Source of the DNA: Woeseiaceae bacterium
GTDB taxonomy: Bacteria > Pseudomonadota > Gammaproteobacteria > Steroidobacterales > Woeseiaceae
Length of the DNA: 64,000 nt
Assembly (NCBI GenBank): GCA_028280615.1
Contig: JANQLK010000015.1
Coordinates: 1-64,000, forward strand
Reading direction: 5' to 3'
The position numbers and the translations under genes are program-made. Under the pieces are notes generated by a model. That model did not search any database. It saw nothing but the letters and a program-made list of their open reading frames with translations, and was not told where the DNA came from. Numbering within the stretch: position 1 is the stretch's first letter; each line of letters opens with the position of its first letter. This document shows positions 34,645 to 43,035 of the stretch, one piece after another.

Positions 34645-37600
34645 AACATACGGAAATCGCACTGGGCCGACCGGTCACGACGGTCGTCGTGTTCGTCGCG
34701 CTCGCGATGGTCGGGTTGATCGCATCGCGACTTCTGCCGCTCGAGAAGTTTCCTGACATCGAGTTTCCGGGCATCTTCATCCAGATTCCCTACGACGGCT
34801 CGACCCCCGAGGAGGTCGAACGGCTGATCACGCGGCCCGTCGAGGAGGCGCTCGCGACGCTGTCGGGCGTCGAGGAGATGTTCTCGCGGTCGAGCGAGAA
34901 CCAGGCCGAGATCTTTCTGCAGTTCGACTGGGACCAGAACATGGGCGCGAAAGGTATCGAGGCGCGCTCCAAGGTCGACGGCATCCGCCACCAGCTTCCG
35001 GAAGACGTGCGCCGAATCTTCGTGTTCACGGGCTCGCTCGGCGACCAGCCCGTGCTGCAACTGCGGATCTCGTCGGAACGCGATCTCGGCGACAGCTACG
35101 ACCTGCTCGACCGCCTGCTGAAGCGGCGCCTCGAACGCCTCGAGGGCGTGTCGCGCGTCGCCCTGCAGGGCGTCGACCCGCGCGAGATTCGCATCCTCAT
35201 GCGCGCCGATGACATGGCCGCGTACGGTGTGGACATCAACCAGCTTCGCGAGCTGCTCACGAGCAGCAACTTCGCGGTCAGTGCGGGACGCCTGACGGCC
35301 GGCGACCAGCGCCTGTCCGTCCGGCCGCGCGGCGAATTCAGCTCGGTCGAGGAGATACGCAATCTCGCACTCAACGAAGAAGGCCTCAAGCTCGCCGACA
35401 TCGCCGACGTCGCGCTTCGGACGCCGGACCGCAACTACGGCCGGCATCTCGATATGGACTACGCCGTCGGCGTCGCCGTCAACAAGACGACGGGAGCGAA
35501 CCTGGTCGACGTTACCGACCGCGTCGTTGCCGAGGTCGAGGAGATCAGCAAGCTGCCGCAGATGCAGGGCATCACGATCTTCCCGCTCGACAACCAGGGC
35601 GACAGCGTCCGCGAGTCGCTTGGCGATCTTCTGAACGCGGGCCTGTTGGGCGGGCTGCTCGCGATCTTCGTCCTGTACCTGTTCGTTCGCCAGGTCACGA
35701 CGACGCTGATCGTCACGGCCTCGGTGCCGTTCTCGCTCCTGATCACGCTCGGCGCGCTGTATTTCGCCGGTCTGTCGCTCAATATCCTGTCGATGATGGG
35801 TCTGATGCTCGCCGTCGGCATGCTCGTCGACAATGCGGTCGTCGTTACCGAGAGCGTGTTCCGGCATCGCGCCGAGGATGACGGCAGCCCGTTCGAGGCG
35901 ACGCTCACGGGCGTGCGCGAAGTCGGGCTCGCAGTTATCGCGGGCACCGCAACGACGATCATCGTGTTCGTGCCAATCATGTTCGGCGAACGAACCGACA
36001 TCACGGTGTTCCTGACCCACGTCGCGATCACGATCATCGTCGCGCTGATCGCGTCACTGCTCATCGCGCAGACGCTCGTGCCGATGCTGGCGGCGCGGGT
36101 CGCCGTGCCGCCGCAGCCAGGGTCCGGCACGTTCATGGACCGTCTGACCGGCCGCTACGAGCGCGCGCTGCGCTGGGAAATCCGGCGCCCCTGGTGGACC
36201 GGGCTCGGCATCGTGCTGATCTGCGCGATCGGCATCGCGCCGCTCGTGCTCGGCCTCGTCAAGGTCGACATGTTCCCGCAGGACGTCGGACGTCGGCTGT
36301 ACATGCCGTATCACATCGAGGGCGAGCATTCGCTCGAGCGCATCGAGGCCGCGGTCGATACCGTGGAGGAATACCTCTACTCGCGGCAGGAGGAGTTCAA
36401 CATCCGCTCGGTATACAGCTACTTCGATCTCGAGCGCGCCGAATCCACGCTGCTGCTGACCGACGAGGACGACGCCACGCTGTCGACGCGCGAGATTATC
36501 GAACGCATCGAGCAGGACATGCCGACACTTGCCATCGGCGAACCGAGCTTTCAGTTTGACCAGCAAGGCGGTGGGGACGGCTTCTCGCTGCAGATCTCGG
36601 GCGACTCCACGAAAGTCCTGAACGAGCTCGGCATCGAGGTCGTTCGCGCGCTCGAGACGGTTCCGGGCTTGAAGGACGTGCAAAGCGACGCCGAGTCCGG
36701 CGACCGCGAGGTCCGCGTCACGATCGACAGGGACCGCGCCGCGGCCGTCGGCTTGACGGCGTCTGCGATTTCGCAGTCGGTCGCCACGGCGCTGCGCGGC
36801 GAGAACCTGCGCGAATTTCGCGGTGAGTCCGGCGAGGTCGCCGTGCGCGTGGCGTTTCGCGAGGACGACAAGCAGAACGTCGAGCAGCTTGCCGACCTGC
36901 CGCTATACACGCCGGACGGCCGGCGGATCACGCTCGGCAGTATCGCGAGCCTCGAGATCGGCGCGGCACCCGACACGATTCGCCGCACCGATCGACAGAC
37001 GGCCGTGATCCTGAGCGGCACGCTCGAGGACGAGATCAGCATGGACGATATGCGCCCGCGCGTGGAAAGCATGATGGAGCAAATCGACCTGCCGCCCGGC
37101 TACAGCTGGAAATTCGGCCGCGGTTTCGAGCGCGTCGACGACACGCAGGCGACGATGACAATCAACCTGCTGCTGGGGATCGCCTGCATCTTCCTCGTCA
37201 TGGCGGCCCTGTTCGAATCGCTGATCCTGCCGTTCTCGATCATCCTCGGATCTATCCTGTTCTCGATCTTCGGCGTATTCCTGTTTTTCGCCGCCACGGG
37301 TACGACCTTCTCGTTCATGGCCATGATCGGCATCATGATTCTCATCGGCGTCGTCGTGAACAACGGCATCGTGCTCGTCGATCACGTCAACAACCTGCGC
37401 ATGGAAGGGCTGCCGAGGACCGAAGCCATCATCCAGGGCGGCCGCGACCGGCTCCGGCCGATCCTCATGACGGTGGCCACGACGATCGTCGGCCTGACTC
37501 CACTGGCGCTCGGCACGACGCAGATCGGCGGCGACGGCCCGCCCTATTACCCGATGGCCCGGGCCATCATCGGCGGACTCGCGTTCTCGACCGTGGTGTC

Positions 37601-37703
37601 GCTGCTGGTCGTGCCGGCGCTGTACATCTATTTCGACCGGCTCGCGGCCTGGGGCCGGCAGGTCATGCGCACGGCTCGACGCGAAGTGCAACCCGCGAAC
37701 TGA
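34641..37703 (+). CDS. RND efflux permease, pump 2 of the twin set
   Basis: 1020 residues. TM1 is TEIALGRPVTTVVVFVALAMVGLIA, TM4 GLMLAVGMLVDNAVVVTESVFRH, TM10-11 IMILIGVVVNNGIVLVDHVN. It is clearly homologous to but diverged from pump 1, with a shorter TM6-7 loop. Together with adaptors 1 and 2 it resembles an MdtABC-like hetero-pump or two pumps sharing adaptors. No outer-membrane factor gene is nearby, so a TolC-like channel from elsewhere is presumed. Confidence 0.95.
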   Translation: MKHTEIALGRPVTTVVVFVALAMVGLIASRLLPLEKFPDIEFPGIFIQIPYDGSTPEEVERLITRPVEEALATLSGVEEMFSRSSENQAEIFLQFDWDQNMGAKGIEARSKVDGIRHQLPEDVRRIFVFTGSLGDQPVLQLRISSERDLGDSYDLLDRLLKRRLERLEGVSRVALQGVDPREIRILMRADDMAAYGVDINQLRELLTSSNFAVSAGRLTAGDQRLSVRPRGEFSSVEEIRNLALNEEGLKLADIADVALRTPDRNYGRHLDMDYAVGVAVNKTTGANLVDVTDRVVAEVEEISKLPQMQGITIFPLDNQGDSVRESLGDLLNAGLLGGLLAIFVLYLFVRQVTTTLIVTASVPFSLLITLGALYFAGLSLNILSMMGLMLAVGMLVDNAVVVTESVFRHRAEDDGSPFEATLTGVREVGLAVIAGTATTIIVFVPIMFGERTDITVFLTHVAITIIVALIASLLIAQTLVPMLAARVAVPPQPGSGTFMDRLTGRYERALRWEIRRPWWTGLGIVLICAIGIAPLVLGLVKVDMFPQDVGRRLYMPYHIEGEHSLERIEAAVDTVEEYLYSRQEEFNIRSVYSYFDLERAESTLLLTDEDDATLSTREIIERIEQDMPTLAIGEPSFQFDQQGGGDGFSLQISGDSTKVLNELGIEVVRALETVPGLKDVQSDAESGDREVRVTIDRDRAAAVGLTASAISQSVATALRGENLREFRGESGEVAVRVAFREDDKQNVEQLADLPLYTPDGRRITLGSIASLEIGAAPDTIRRTDRQTAVILSGTLEDEISMDDMRPRVESMMEQIDLPPGYSWKFGRGFERVDDTQATMTINLLLGIACIFLVMAALFESLILPFSIILGSILFSIFGVFLFFAATGTTFSFMAMIGIMILIGVVVNNGIVLVDHVNNLRMEGLPRTEAIIQGGRDRLRPILMTVATTIVGLTPLALGTTQIGGDGPPYYPMARAIIGGLAFSTVVSLLVVPALYIYFDRLAAWGRQVMRTARREVQPAN

Positions 37704-37779
37704 AGGGCTGCCCGCTGACCCGGACAGGACACTGGCTTGCCGGTAGACTGCGGGTATCCACAATCTCGAGGGCAGGTTC

Positions 37780-38352
37780 ATGTCGGTACTCCTGATCGGG
37801 CTCGCGCTGTTCATCGGCACGCATTCGATTTCGATCTTCGCAGAGGGCTTCCGCGACCGGATGGCCGCGAAGTCCGAGATCGGCTGGAAAGCCGTATACA
37901 GCCTGCTGTCGCTCGCGGGCATCGTCCTCGTCGTCCGCGGCTACGCCGACGCGCGGCTCGACCCGACGCTGCTGTACGTTCCACCCGTATGGCTTCGCCA
38001 CGTCGCAGCGCTGTTGCTGCTGCCCGTCTTCGTGCTGTTCTACGCGCCGTATTTTCCGGGCCGCATCAAGACCGCCACGAAGCATCCGCAGCTCGTCGCC
38101 GTGAAACTCTGGGCGCTCTCCCACCTGCTCGTCAACGGCACACTGGCCGACGTCGTCCTGTTCGGCGCGTTCCTGGCCTGGGCCGTCGTCGACCGCATCT
38201 CGCTCAAGCGTCGAACGCCGCGCGAGGTCATGGGCGCGCCGCGAGGGCCCTTGAACGATGCTCTTCTCGTGGTCTTCGGGCTCGTGACCTACGGCGTGTT
38301 CGTGGTCTGGGCGCACGCGGCGCTGTTCGGAGTGGCGCCGTTTGCGATGTAG
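37780..38352 (+). CDS. NnrU family membrane protein
   Basis: 190 residues with five to six membrane helices. LALFIGTHSISIFAEGFRDRM at the N terminus, HPQLVAVKLWALSHLLVNG in the middle and the D-R-x-S-L-K-R loop match the NnrU family. NnrU was named for genes near nitric-oxide/nitrite reductase regulons and is related to isoprenylcysteine methyltransferase-like membrane proteins, but no denitrification genes are near here. Its biochemical role is unproven. Convergent with the following gene. Confidence 0.9.
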   Translation: MSVLLIGLALFIGTHSISIFAEGFRDRMAAKSEIGWKAVYSLLSLAGIVLVVRGYADARLDPTLLYVPPVWLRHVAALLLLPVFVLFYAPYFPGRIKTATKHPQLVAVKLWALSHLLVNGTLADVVLFGAFLAWAVVDRISLKRRTPREVMGAPRGPLNDALLVVFGLVTYGVFVVWAHAALFGVAPFAM

Positions 38353-38371
38353 CTGCATTGGCCGTATTGGG

Positions 38372-39166
38372 TCATTTGCGGACCCGCAAGACCGCCGGAA
38401 TCCGGCGCCGGTACAGGACCCCGGCCGTAAGCAGCATAAGACCACCGAGCGTTAGCCCGCCCGCCGCGCCGCCGCCGCTCGTGTGTGACACGACCACGGT
38501 CCGGTCTTCGATCACCGGAGCATCGCGCTCGGCGTCCTCGAGCGGCAGGAACGACAGAGCCGAACTCTGCTCGGGCCCGAGATCGGCGACGAAGCTGTCA
38601 TCGAACGCATCGTAGACTTCGATCAGGAGGTCGTAGTCGCCGGCCGGGTAGCCTGCGAGCAGCTCGGTGACCACCGAGAACTCGTCGCTGCCGCTCGTGC
38701 CGCGGATGACGAAGTCCTCGGTCGCGGCGTACTCCATCCACGGGCCGCCCTCGAGGCTCAGGTAGACGACCGCATAGATCTCGGCTCGCCCGTAGATCGT
38801 ATCCGCATCAAACAGCAGGTCGATGCCGCTGTAGTAGCCGTCGCGGTCCTCGTCGGCGAACAGCTCGACGTCGGCCGAGTAGATCCAGAAGTCGATGTTC
38901 GCGCCCGCGCCGTCGAACGTCGCGAGCGAGCGGTCCTTGCCACTCGGCGTCGCGCCTGCTTCGCGTCGCGCCGAGCGCCGGCCCTCATCCGCCGCCGAGT
39001 ACTCGTCGGTCGATATGCGGTCAGGTGCATCCGCTTCGCGCGCGTCCGCCGAATAGAAACGGCTCTCCGAAACCCTGGGCGGCATGTCGTCGTCGGCAAG
39101 CGCCGACCCCGCGAGCGTTACGAAGAGTACGGCCAGTGCGTACTGCCAAGCTGCTCTCGTCTTCAT
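38372..39166 (-). CDS. Choice-of-anchor H family protein
   Basis: 264 residues from the ATG at 39166 (AAGGA upstream). Layout: signal peptide (WQYALAVLFVTLAGSALA), low-complexity acidic linker, a beta domain (FWIYSADVELFADEDRDGYYSGIDLLFDADT) with Asp-rich loops that may bind calcium, and a C-terminal SGGGAAGGLTLGGLMLLTAGVLYRRR sorting-like tail (small-residue motif, hydrophobic span, arginines). This is the choice-of-anchor H arrangement, implying surface attachment or processing by a rhombosortase/exosortase-type enzyme; none is seen here. The function is unknown. Confidence 0.85.
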   Translation of the reverse strand: MKTRAAWQYALAVLFVTLAGSALADDDMPPRVSESRFYSADAREADAPDRISTDEYSAADEGRRSARREAGATPSGKDRSLATFDGAGANIDFWIYSADVELFADEDRDGYYSGIDLLFDADTIYGRAEIYAVVYLSLEGGPWMEYAATEDFVIRGTSGSDEFSVVTELLAGYPAGDYDLLIEVYDAFDDSFVADLGPEQSSALSFLPLEDAERDAPVIEDRTVVVSHTSGGGAAGGLTLGGLMLLTAGVLYRRRIPAVLRVRK

Positions 39167-39318
39167 GATGCTTCGTCCTTCCAGCCAGTGATCCACACTG
39201 GCATTTCACACGAGCAGCGATGAATAGCGGCTGAACCGTCGGCACGACCGCCCGCGGCGATCGCGCCAGGTTCATGCTGGGTTCAGGGTTGGGGCTCTTG
39301 CCTGCCCCGAGACGGATG

Positions 39319-39343
39319 CGATCTAGTTGGAGATAGGTTCTAG
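39319..39343 (-). repeat. Dispersed 25-base motif, copy B
   Basis: Read on the minus strand it starts CTAGAACCTATCTC and matches copy A (2791-2815) in 23 of 25 bases, including the stop codon TAG of the TerB gene. Both copies have the same orientation relative to the gene they follow. Confidence 0.8.
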
Positions 39344-39783
39344 CTTTCGGCGATCCGCAGTCCCGCGATCTCGGCGGGCGTCGCACCGAGCGCTTCGATC
39401 GTGCGATTGAAGAAATCCACCTCCAGCGGACTCACGTGCTCGTCGCTGCGGAACACGTCGGTCAGCGCGTCGACGATCTCGACTTTGTGCTCACGCTTCA
39501 GGCGCTTCGATACCCGGCTCAGGTACTTCTGCAGGTTGGCCTCGGCATACAGCTCCGCGCGCGCGGCCACGCGCACGTCCGCCGCGCTGACGTCCTCGCC
39601 GCAGTGATCCTTGATGATCTCGCGAATCCGGTCGACCTCGACGTTCTGGATATTGATGTCGGCATCCGCCGCACGCGCCAGCGTCATCAGCAGTACTTCC
39701 TTGAACAGCTCGTTGCGCTGGTCTTCGCTGATGTCCTTGCCGCCGAAGATGTTCAGTACGTTTTTGAGGTCTGCGAGTGCCAT
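39340..39783 (-). CDS. TerB family protein
   Basis: 147 residues, all alpha, cytoplasmic. ALADLKNVLNIFGGKDISEDQRNELFKEVLLMTLARAADADINIQNVEVDRI and the later DALTDVFRSDEHVSPLEVDFFNRTIEALG match TerB/DjlA-N-type helical bundles, whose acidic residues (ADADI, DEHVS) bind metal ions in relatives. TerB proteins are linked to tellurite resistance and membrane stress, but solitary members like this have no assigned role. Its stop codon lies in the dispersed 25-base motif. Confidence 0.85.
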   Translation of the reverse strand: MALADLKNVLNIFGGKDISEDQRNELFKEVLLMTLARAADADINIQNVEVDRIREIIKDHCGEDVSAADVRVAARAELYAEANLQKYLSRVSKRLKREHKVEIVDALTDVFRSDEHVSPLEVDFFNRTIEALGATPAEIAGLRIAES

Positions 39784-39908
39784 TTGTTCTCTCTCTTATG
39801 GATCGGTTTCACTGTCGATGCGGGCTAGCGTGCATCGCTGGCGAAAGGCAGAGTATACACGCCAAATCTCACGATTTCGGGCGTCGATCGCGACGAATCG
39901 GGCCAATT

Positions 39909-41198
39909 TCAACGCCTCACGGGCTGCAGTCGCCAGTAGCTCAAGGACCGCCAGATCCACTCGGCCGGGCCGAAGCGGAAGCGCTCGAGCCACACGGGAG
40001 AAAGCCAGATCTGGAGCGCGGCGAGCCCGGCCACGAACAGCATCTGGACCGATCGGCTGACTTCGCCGTACAGGCCGAATCCGTAGCCGTAGAAGACCGT
40101 GGTCATGACCACGGTCTGCAGGAGGTAGTTCGTGAGTGCCATGCGGCCGACGGCAGCAAGCCGCTCGTCCAGCGCCTTAAGCCATCCGCGCCGCACGGCG
40201 GCAAGCACCAGCCCCATGTGGCCGAAAGCGACGAAAACGCTGCCTACGTAGTTGGCAATGCCGCCCGATCGAAACGTGTACAGCGCATCGAAGTCGTGAG
40301 CGTAGAGGTTCGCGGCGCTGAACAGGCAAAACGGCAGGCCGATGCCGTAGCCCGCGACGAGGAAACGCATGAAGATGCGTTCCGGGCAGTCCGCGGCGAA
40401 CAGGCCGAGCTTGAAGAGCGCCATTCCGATCAGCATCAGGCCGCCGATCCTCCAGACGGCGTAAAGCGGTATGGCCGTCGCGTGCAGCGCGGCAACCTGC
40501 GGCGCGCGATGCCTGAGTGCCGTCGCGTAGTCGCTGCGGTAGGCGGCGAGGTCCGCTTCGACCTCTTCCTCGCCCGGCGCGATCGTGGCCCGCTGCTCGC
40601 GCCATGCGTCGAGCGTCTGCTGCTCCTCGTCCGTGATCGTCCCGCCGCCGGCCGCGTCGAGTTCGATCGTCTCGGCTTCGCGTTTGAGTTCCTCGAGCCA
40701 TGCGCCGCCCACATAGCCGAGCAGGGGCGCGACCGACAGCAGCAGCATCGCCGTCAGCAACAGCTTGTGCGCGGGCATCCGGCGGAAGAACCAGACCAGC
40801 GTGCCGACCGCCGCGTAGAAGAACAGGATGTCGCCGAACCACAGCAGGTAGGCGTGCAGTGCACCGATCACGAACAGCCAGGCCTGGCGGCGAAAGAACA
40901 GCGGTGCGAAGGCTTCGCCGGCCGCGGCGGCGCGCGCCGCCATCATCGCGATGCCGGCGCCGAACAGCATCGAGAAGATGCTCATGAACTTCTGGTCGAA
41001 GAGGATGTGAGTCACGAACCACGTGCCGAAATCGATCACGCCGGTGCCGCCCATTGCGAGCGGATTCGTGTACGCGGCCCACGGCATCGCGAACGCGTAG
41101 ACGTTCATGACCAGTATGCCGAGCACGGCGACGCCGCGCAGCGCGTCGAGGCTTTGCAGGCGGTCTTTCCGGGGAGAGAGCTCAACAGGATAACGCAT
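39909..41198 (-). CDS. DUF418 domain membrane protein (YeiB type)
   Basis: 429 residues with about nine to ten membrane helices. The N-terminal RLQSLDALRGVAVLGILVMNVYAFAMPWAAYTNP is the DUF418/acyltransferase-3-like opening, and the C-terminal half (GRMALTNYLLQTVVMTTVFYG, WLSPVWLERFRFGPAEWIWRSLSYWR) is the DUF418 domain. Related proteins are suspected of transferring acyl groups or exporting small molecules. The start codon at 41198 is adjacent to a 12-base palindrome that fits a LacI-family operator. Confidence 0.9.
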   Translation of the reverse strand: MRYPVELSPRKDRLQSLDALRGVAVLGILVMNVYAFAMPWAAYTNPLAMGGTGVIDFGTWFVTHILFDQKFMSIFSMLFGAGIAMMAARAAAAGEAFAPLFFRRQAWLFVIGALHAYLLWFGDILFFYAAVGTLVWFFRRMPAHKLLLTAMLLLSVAPLLGYVGGAWLEELKREAETIELDAAGGGTITDEEQQTLDAWREQRATIAPGEEEVEADLAAYRSDYATALRHRAPQVAALHATAIPLYAVWRIGGLMLIGMALFKLGLFAADCPERIFMRFLVAGYGIGLPFCLFSAANLYAHDFDALYTFRSGGIANYVGSVFVAFGHMGLVLAAVRRGWLKALDERLAAVGRMALTNYLLQTVVMTTVFYGYGFGLYGEVSRSVQMLFVAGLAALQIWLSPVWLERFRFGPAEWIWRSLSYWRLQPVRR

Positions 41199-41214
41199 TA
41201 GAAAGCGCTTTCAT
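41199..41214. promoter_or_regulatory. LacI-type palindromic operator
   Basis: Read on the minus strand ATGAAAGCGCTTTCTA, with the perfect palindrome GAAAGCGCTTTC at 41201-41212. It fits the central-CG pattern of LacI-family (and cre-like) operators. It directly precedes the DUF418 start codon and lies about 27 bases upstream of the -35 of the divergent micro-gene, so it could control either. Confidence 0.6.
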
Positions 41215-41240
41215 ACCTTTGTTTTCCGTGAAAATTTTCC

Positions 41241-41268
41241 TTGCTTTTTATCGGCGCGAAAGCATACT
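41241..41268 (+). promoter_or_regulatory. Putative promoter of the micro-gene
   Basis: -35 TTGCTT (41241-41246), 16-base spacer, -10 CATACT (41263-41268). It is preceded by an AT-rich run (AAAATTTTCC). The predicted 5' leader is about 28 bases. Confidence 0.55.
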
Positions 41269-41302
41269 GGCCTACGGGCAAACAACGTAAAGGAGGTGAT
41301 CC

Positions 41303-41383
41303 ATGTCTAGTGAGATTGTCAAGGTATCGCAGGAGCCGGCCGGTCTTATTGGGATTATGGAGCATCCTTCAAAAATCCTCTGA
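41303..41383 (+). CDS. 26-residue micro-protein with extended Shine-Dalgarno
   Basis: ATG to TGA encodes 26 residues beginning MSSEIVKVSQ and ending EHPSKIL, with a mildly hydrophobic middle (AGLIGIM). The ribosome-binding site is exceptional: AAAGGAGGTGATCCA at 41290-41304 is the complement of the 16S rRNA 3' tail over about 15 bases, with six bases between AGGAGG and ATG. A promoter lies upstream and a strong hairpin terminator 30 bases downstream, so it is an isolated transcription unit. I do not recognise the peptide; it has no repeated amino-acid codons, so it is not a classic attenuator leader. A translated regulatory RNA or ribosome-binding decoy is an alternative. Confidence 0.65.
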   Translation: MSSEIVKVSQEPAGLIGIMEHPSKIL

Positions 41384-41413
41384 CCTTCCCGTACCCAAGA
41401 TACACATCTCACC

Positions 41414-41443
41414 AAAGGCCGCCCCGAGGGCGGCCTTTGTTGT
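41414..41443 (+). terminator. Strong intrinsic terminator of the micro-gene
   Basis: AAAGGCCGCCC (41414-41424), loop CGA, GGGCGGCCTTT (41428-41438), then GTTGTT. An 11-base perfect stem ends in a short U-rich run on the plus strand. On the minus strand the following bases are GGTGAG, so it mainly serves the plus strand. Confidence 0.85.
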
Positions 41444-41507
41444 TATGGACAGGAGAATTTCGCAAAGCTCAAGAGCGGCAGTCGGCCGCGATCCAAGCAG
41501 GCTCCGC

Positions 41508-42776
41508 TCAGTGGAGTATGGCCTCGAGCGCCTCGATCAGCATCTCGATCTCGGCGTGACTGTTGTAGTGCACGGGGCCGACGCGAACCACGCCGCCCCG
41601 GTCTTGGAGACCCAGCGCCTTGACGACCTCGACCGCGTAGTTGTGGCCGCTCCAGACGAAGATGTTGCGCTTGGCCAGTGCGTCGGCAATCGCCTCGGGC
41701 CGCATCGACGCGTGACTGAACGCGACCGTCGGCACGCGCCGGTCGGACGCGCCCGGGTCCGTCACGCCGTGCACGGTCACACCGGGCAAGCTCTCAAGCC
41801 CGGCGATCAGCGAATCGGCCAGGGTCTTCTCATATTCGAACAGGCAGTCCATGGCCGCGTGCACGTACCTTCGGCGGCCCTCGAACTGCGGGTAGCGTCC
41901 CTGCTCCTCGCTCGCCATCGACTCACCGATCATTGCGAAGTAGTCGACCGCTGCCGCCGTTCCGGCCATGCCTTCGTGGCTTTGCGTACCGGTCTCGAAT
42001 TTCCACGGCAGCGTGTCGTATGCCGCGCGCAGCTTGTAGGCCTCGAGCGATTCGAGCAATTCCCGTCGTCCCCAGAGAATGCCCTGATGGGGGCCGAAAA
42101 ACTTGTACGCCGAACAGGCGAGGAAATCGCAGTCGAGGGCCTGCACGTCCGTGGAGACGTGCGGCGCCGACTGCACGGCGTCGATGTAAGTCCAGGCGCC
42201 GGCCGCGTGCGCGCGGCGCGTGACGGCGGCGACGTCGTTGAGCGTCCCGAGCAGGTTGCTTGCGCCACCGATGCAGACCAGCCTGGTGCGGTCGGTCAGC
42301 AGTCGGTCGAGCATCGCGAGGTCGAACTCGTAGGTCCCGGTGTCGAACTCGAGCCAGCGCACGACGAGACCGCGGTCGCGGGCCGTGAGCAGCCAGGGGT
42401 AGATGTTCGCATCGTGATCCATGCGCGAAACGATGATCTCGTCGCCCTCCTTAAGGGCGCGGCCAAGGGATCGTGCAGCGTGAAAAGTCAGCGTCGTCAT
42501 GTTCTGGCCGAACACGATCTCGTCGGGCGAGGCCGCGTTGAGCATGTCGGCCATGGCCGCACGTGCGTCGGCGACGACCGCGTCGGCGTTTCGGGAGGTG
42601 CGAAAACCGCCACCCAGATTCGCGTTGCTCTCGAGCAGGCAGTCACGCATGCGTTCGACGACCATCGTCGGCACCTGCGTGCCGGCCGGATTGTCGAAGT
42701 GAATTCTCGGTGCGCCTTTGTCGCTTACGGCCAGCGCGGGAAAGTGCGCGCGAACGGCATCCAGATCATAGGGCAT
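41508..42776 (-). CDS. Cysteine desulfurase-like class V aminotransferase
   Basis: 422 residues of the SufS/NifS-like PLP fold. The PLP lysine is K225 in SAYKFFGPHQG, the aspartate/glutamine pair is in TYIDAVQSAPH, and MDHDANIYPW is the cofactor-stacking region. Where true desulfurases carry the mobile catalytic cysteine loop, this protein reads FVWSGHNYAVEVV with no cysteine. It fits the cysteine desulfurase-like subfamily (TIGR01976 type), whose reaction may be a lyase or aminotransferase on another substrate. Downstream of a small protein gene in the same direction. Confidence 0.88.
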   Translation of the reverse strand: MPYDLDAVRAHFPALAVSDKGAPRIHFDNPAGTQVPTMVVERMRDCLLESNANLGGGFRTSRNADAVVADARAAMADMLNAASPDEIVFGQNMTTLTFHAARSLGRALKEGDEIIVSRMDHDANIYPWLLTARDRGLVVRWLEFDTGTYEFDLAMLDRLLTDRTRLVCIGGASNLLGTLNDVAAVTRRAHAAGAWTYIDAVQSAPHVSTDVQALDCDFLACSAYKFFGPHQGILWGRRELLESLEAYKLRAAYDTLPWKFETGTQSHEGMAGTAAAVDYFAMIGESMASEEQGRYPQFEGRRRYVHAAMDCLFEYEKTLADSLIAGLESLPGVTVHGVTDPGASDRRVPTVAFSHASMRPEAIADALAKRNIFVWSGHNYAVEVVKALGLQDRGGVVRVGPVHYNSHAEIEMLIEALEAILH

Positions 42777-42782
42777 GGCCGG

Positions 42783-42989
42783 CTAGTCCTGCGCCTTGCC
42801 GCCCCATTTCTCGCGGTGCGCGTCCGCCGCCTGCTGCTGCACCTTGCGGTGCCTGCGGGTCAACAGCAGTGAGCCGGGGTCACACACTTCGGCTTTTATG
42901 AGTCCCAGATCGCTGGCCGCATCGAACAGGCTGGGGTACCAGCGTTCCCAGTTCGGCAGCAGCGATTCAACCTGGTCGCGTAAACTCAT
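42783..42989 (-). CDS. Small conserved hypothetical protein
   Basis: 68 residues from the ATG at 42989. It is mostly helical and charged (SLRDQVESLLPNWERWYPS at the start, RRHRKVQQQAADAHREKWG at the end), with no membrane segment. It lies six bases upstream of the desulfurase-like gene and in the same direction, and downstream of the sigma factor cassette, so co-transcription with either is possible. A TTG start at a slightly upstream position is also plausible. No family recognised. Confidence 0.6.
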   Translation of the reverse strand: MSLRDQVESLLPNWERWYPSLFDAASDLGLIKAEVCDPGSLLLTRRHRKVQQQAADAHREKWGGKAQD

Positions 42990-43035
42990 GCGCCGAATGT
43001 AACCGAGCAACTGCTCGATAACAATGACAAATCGC

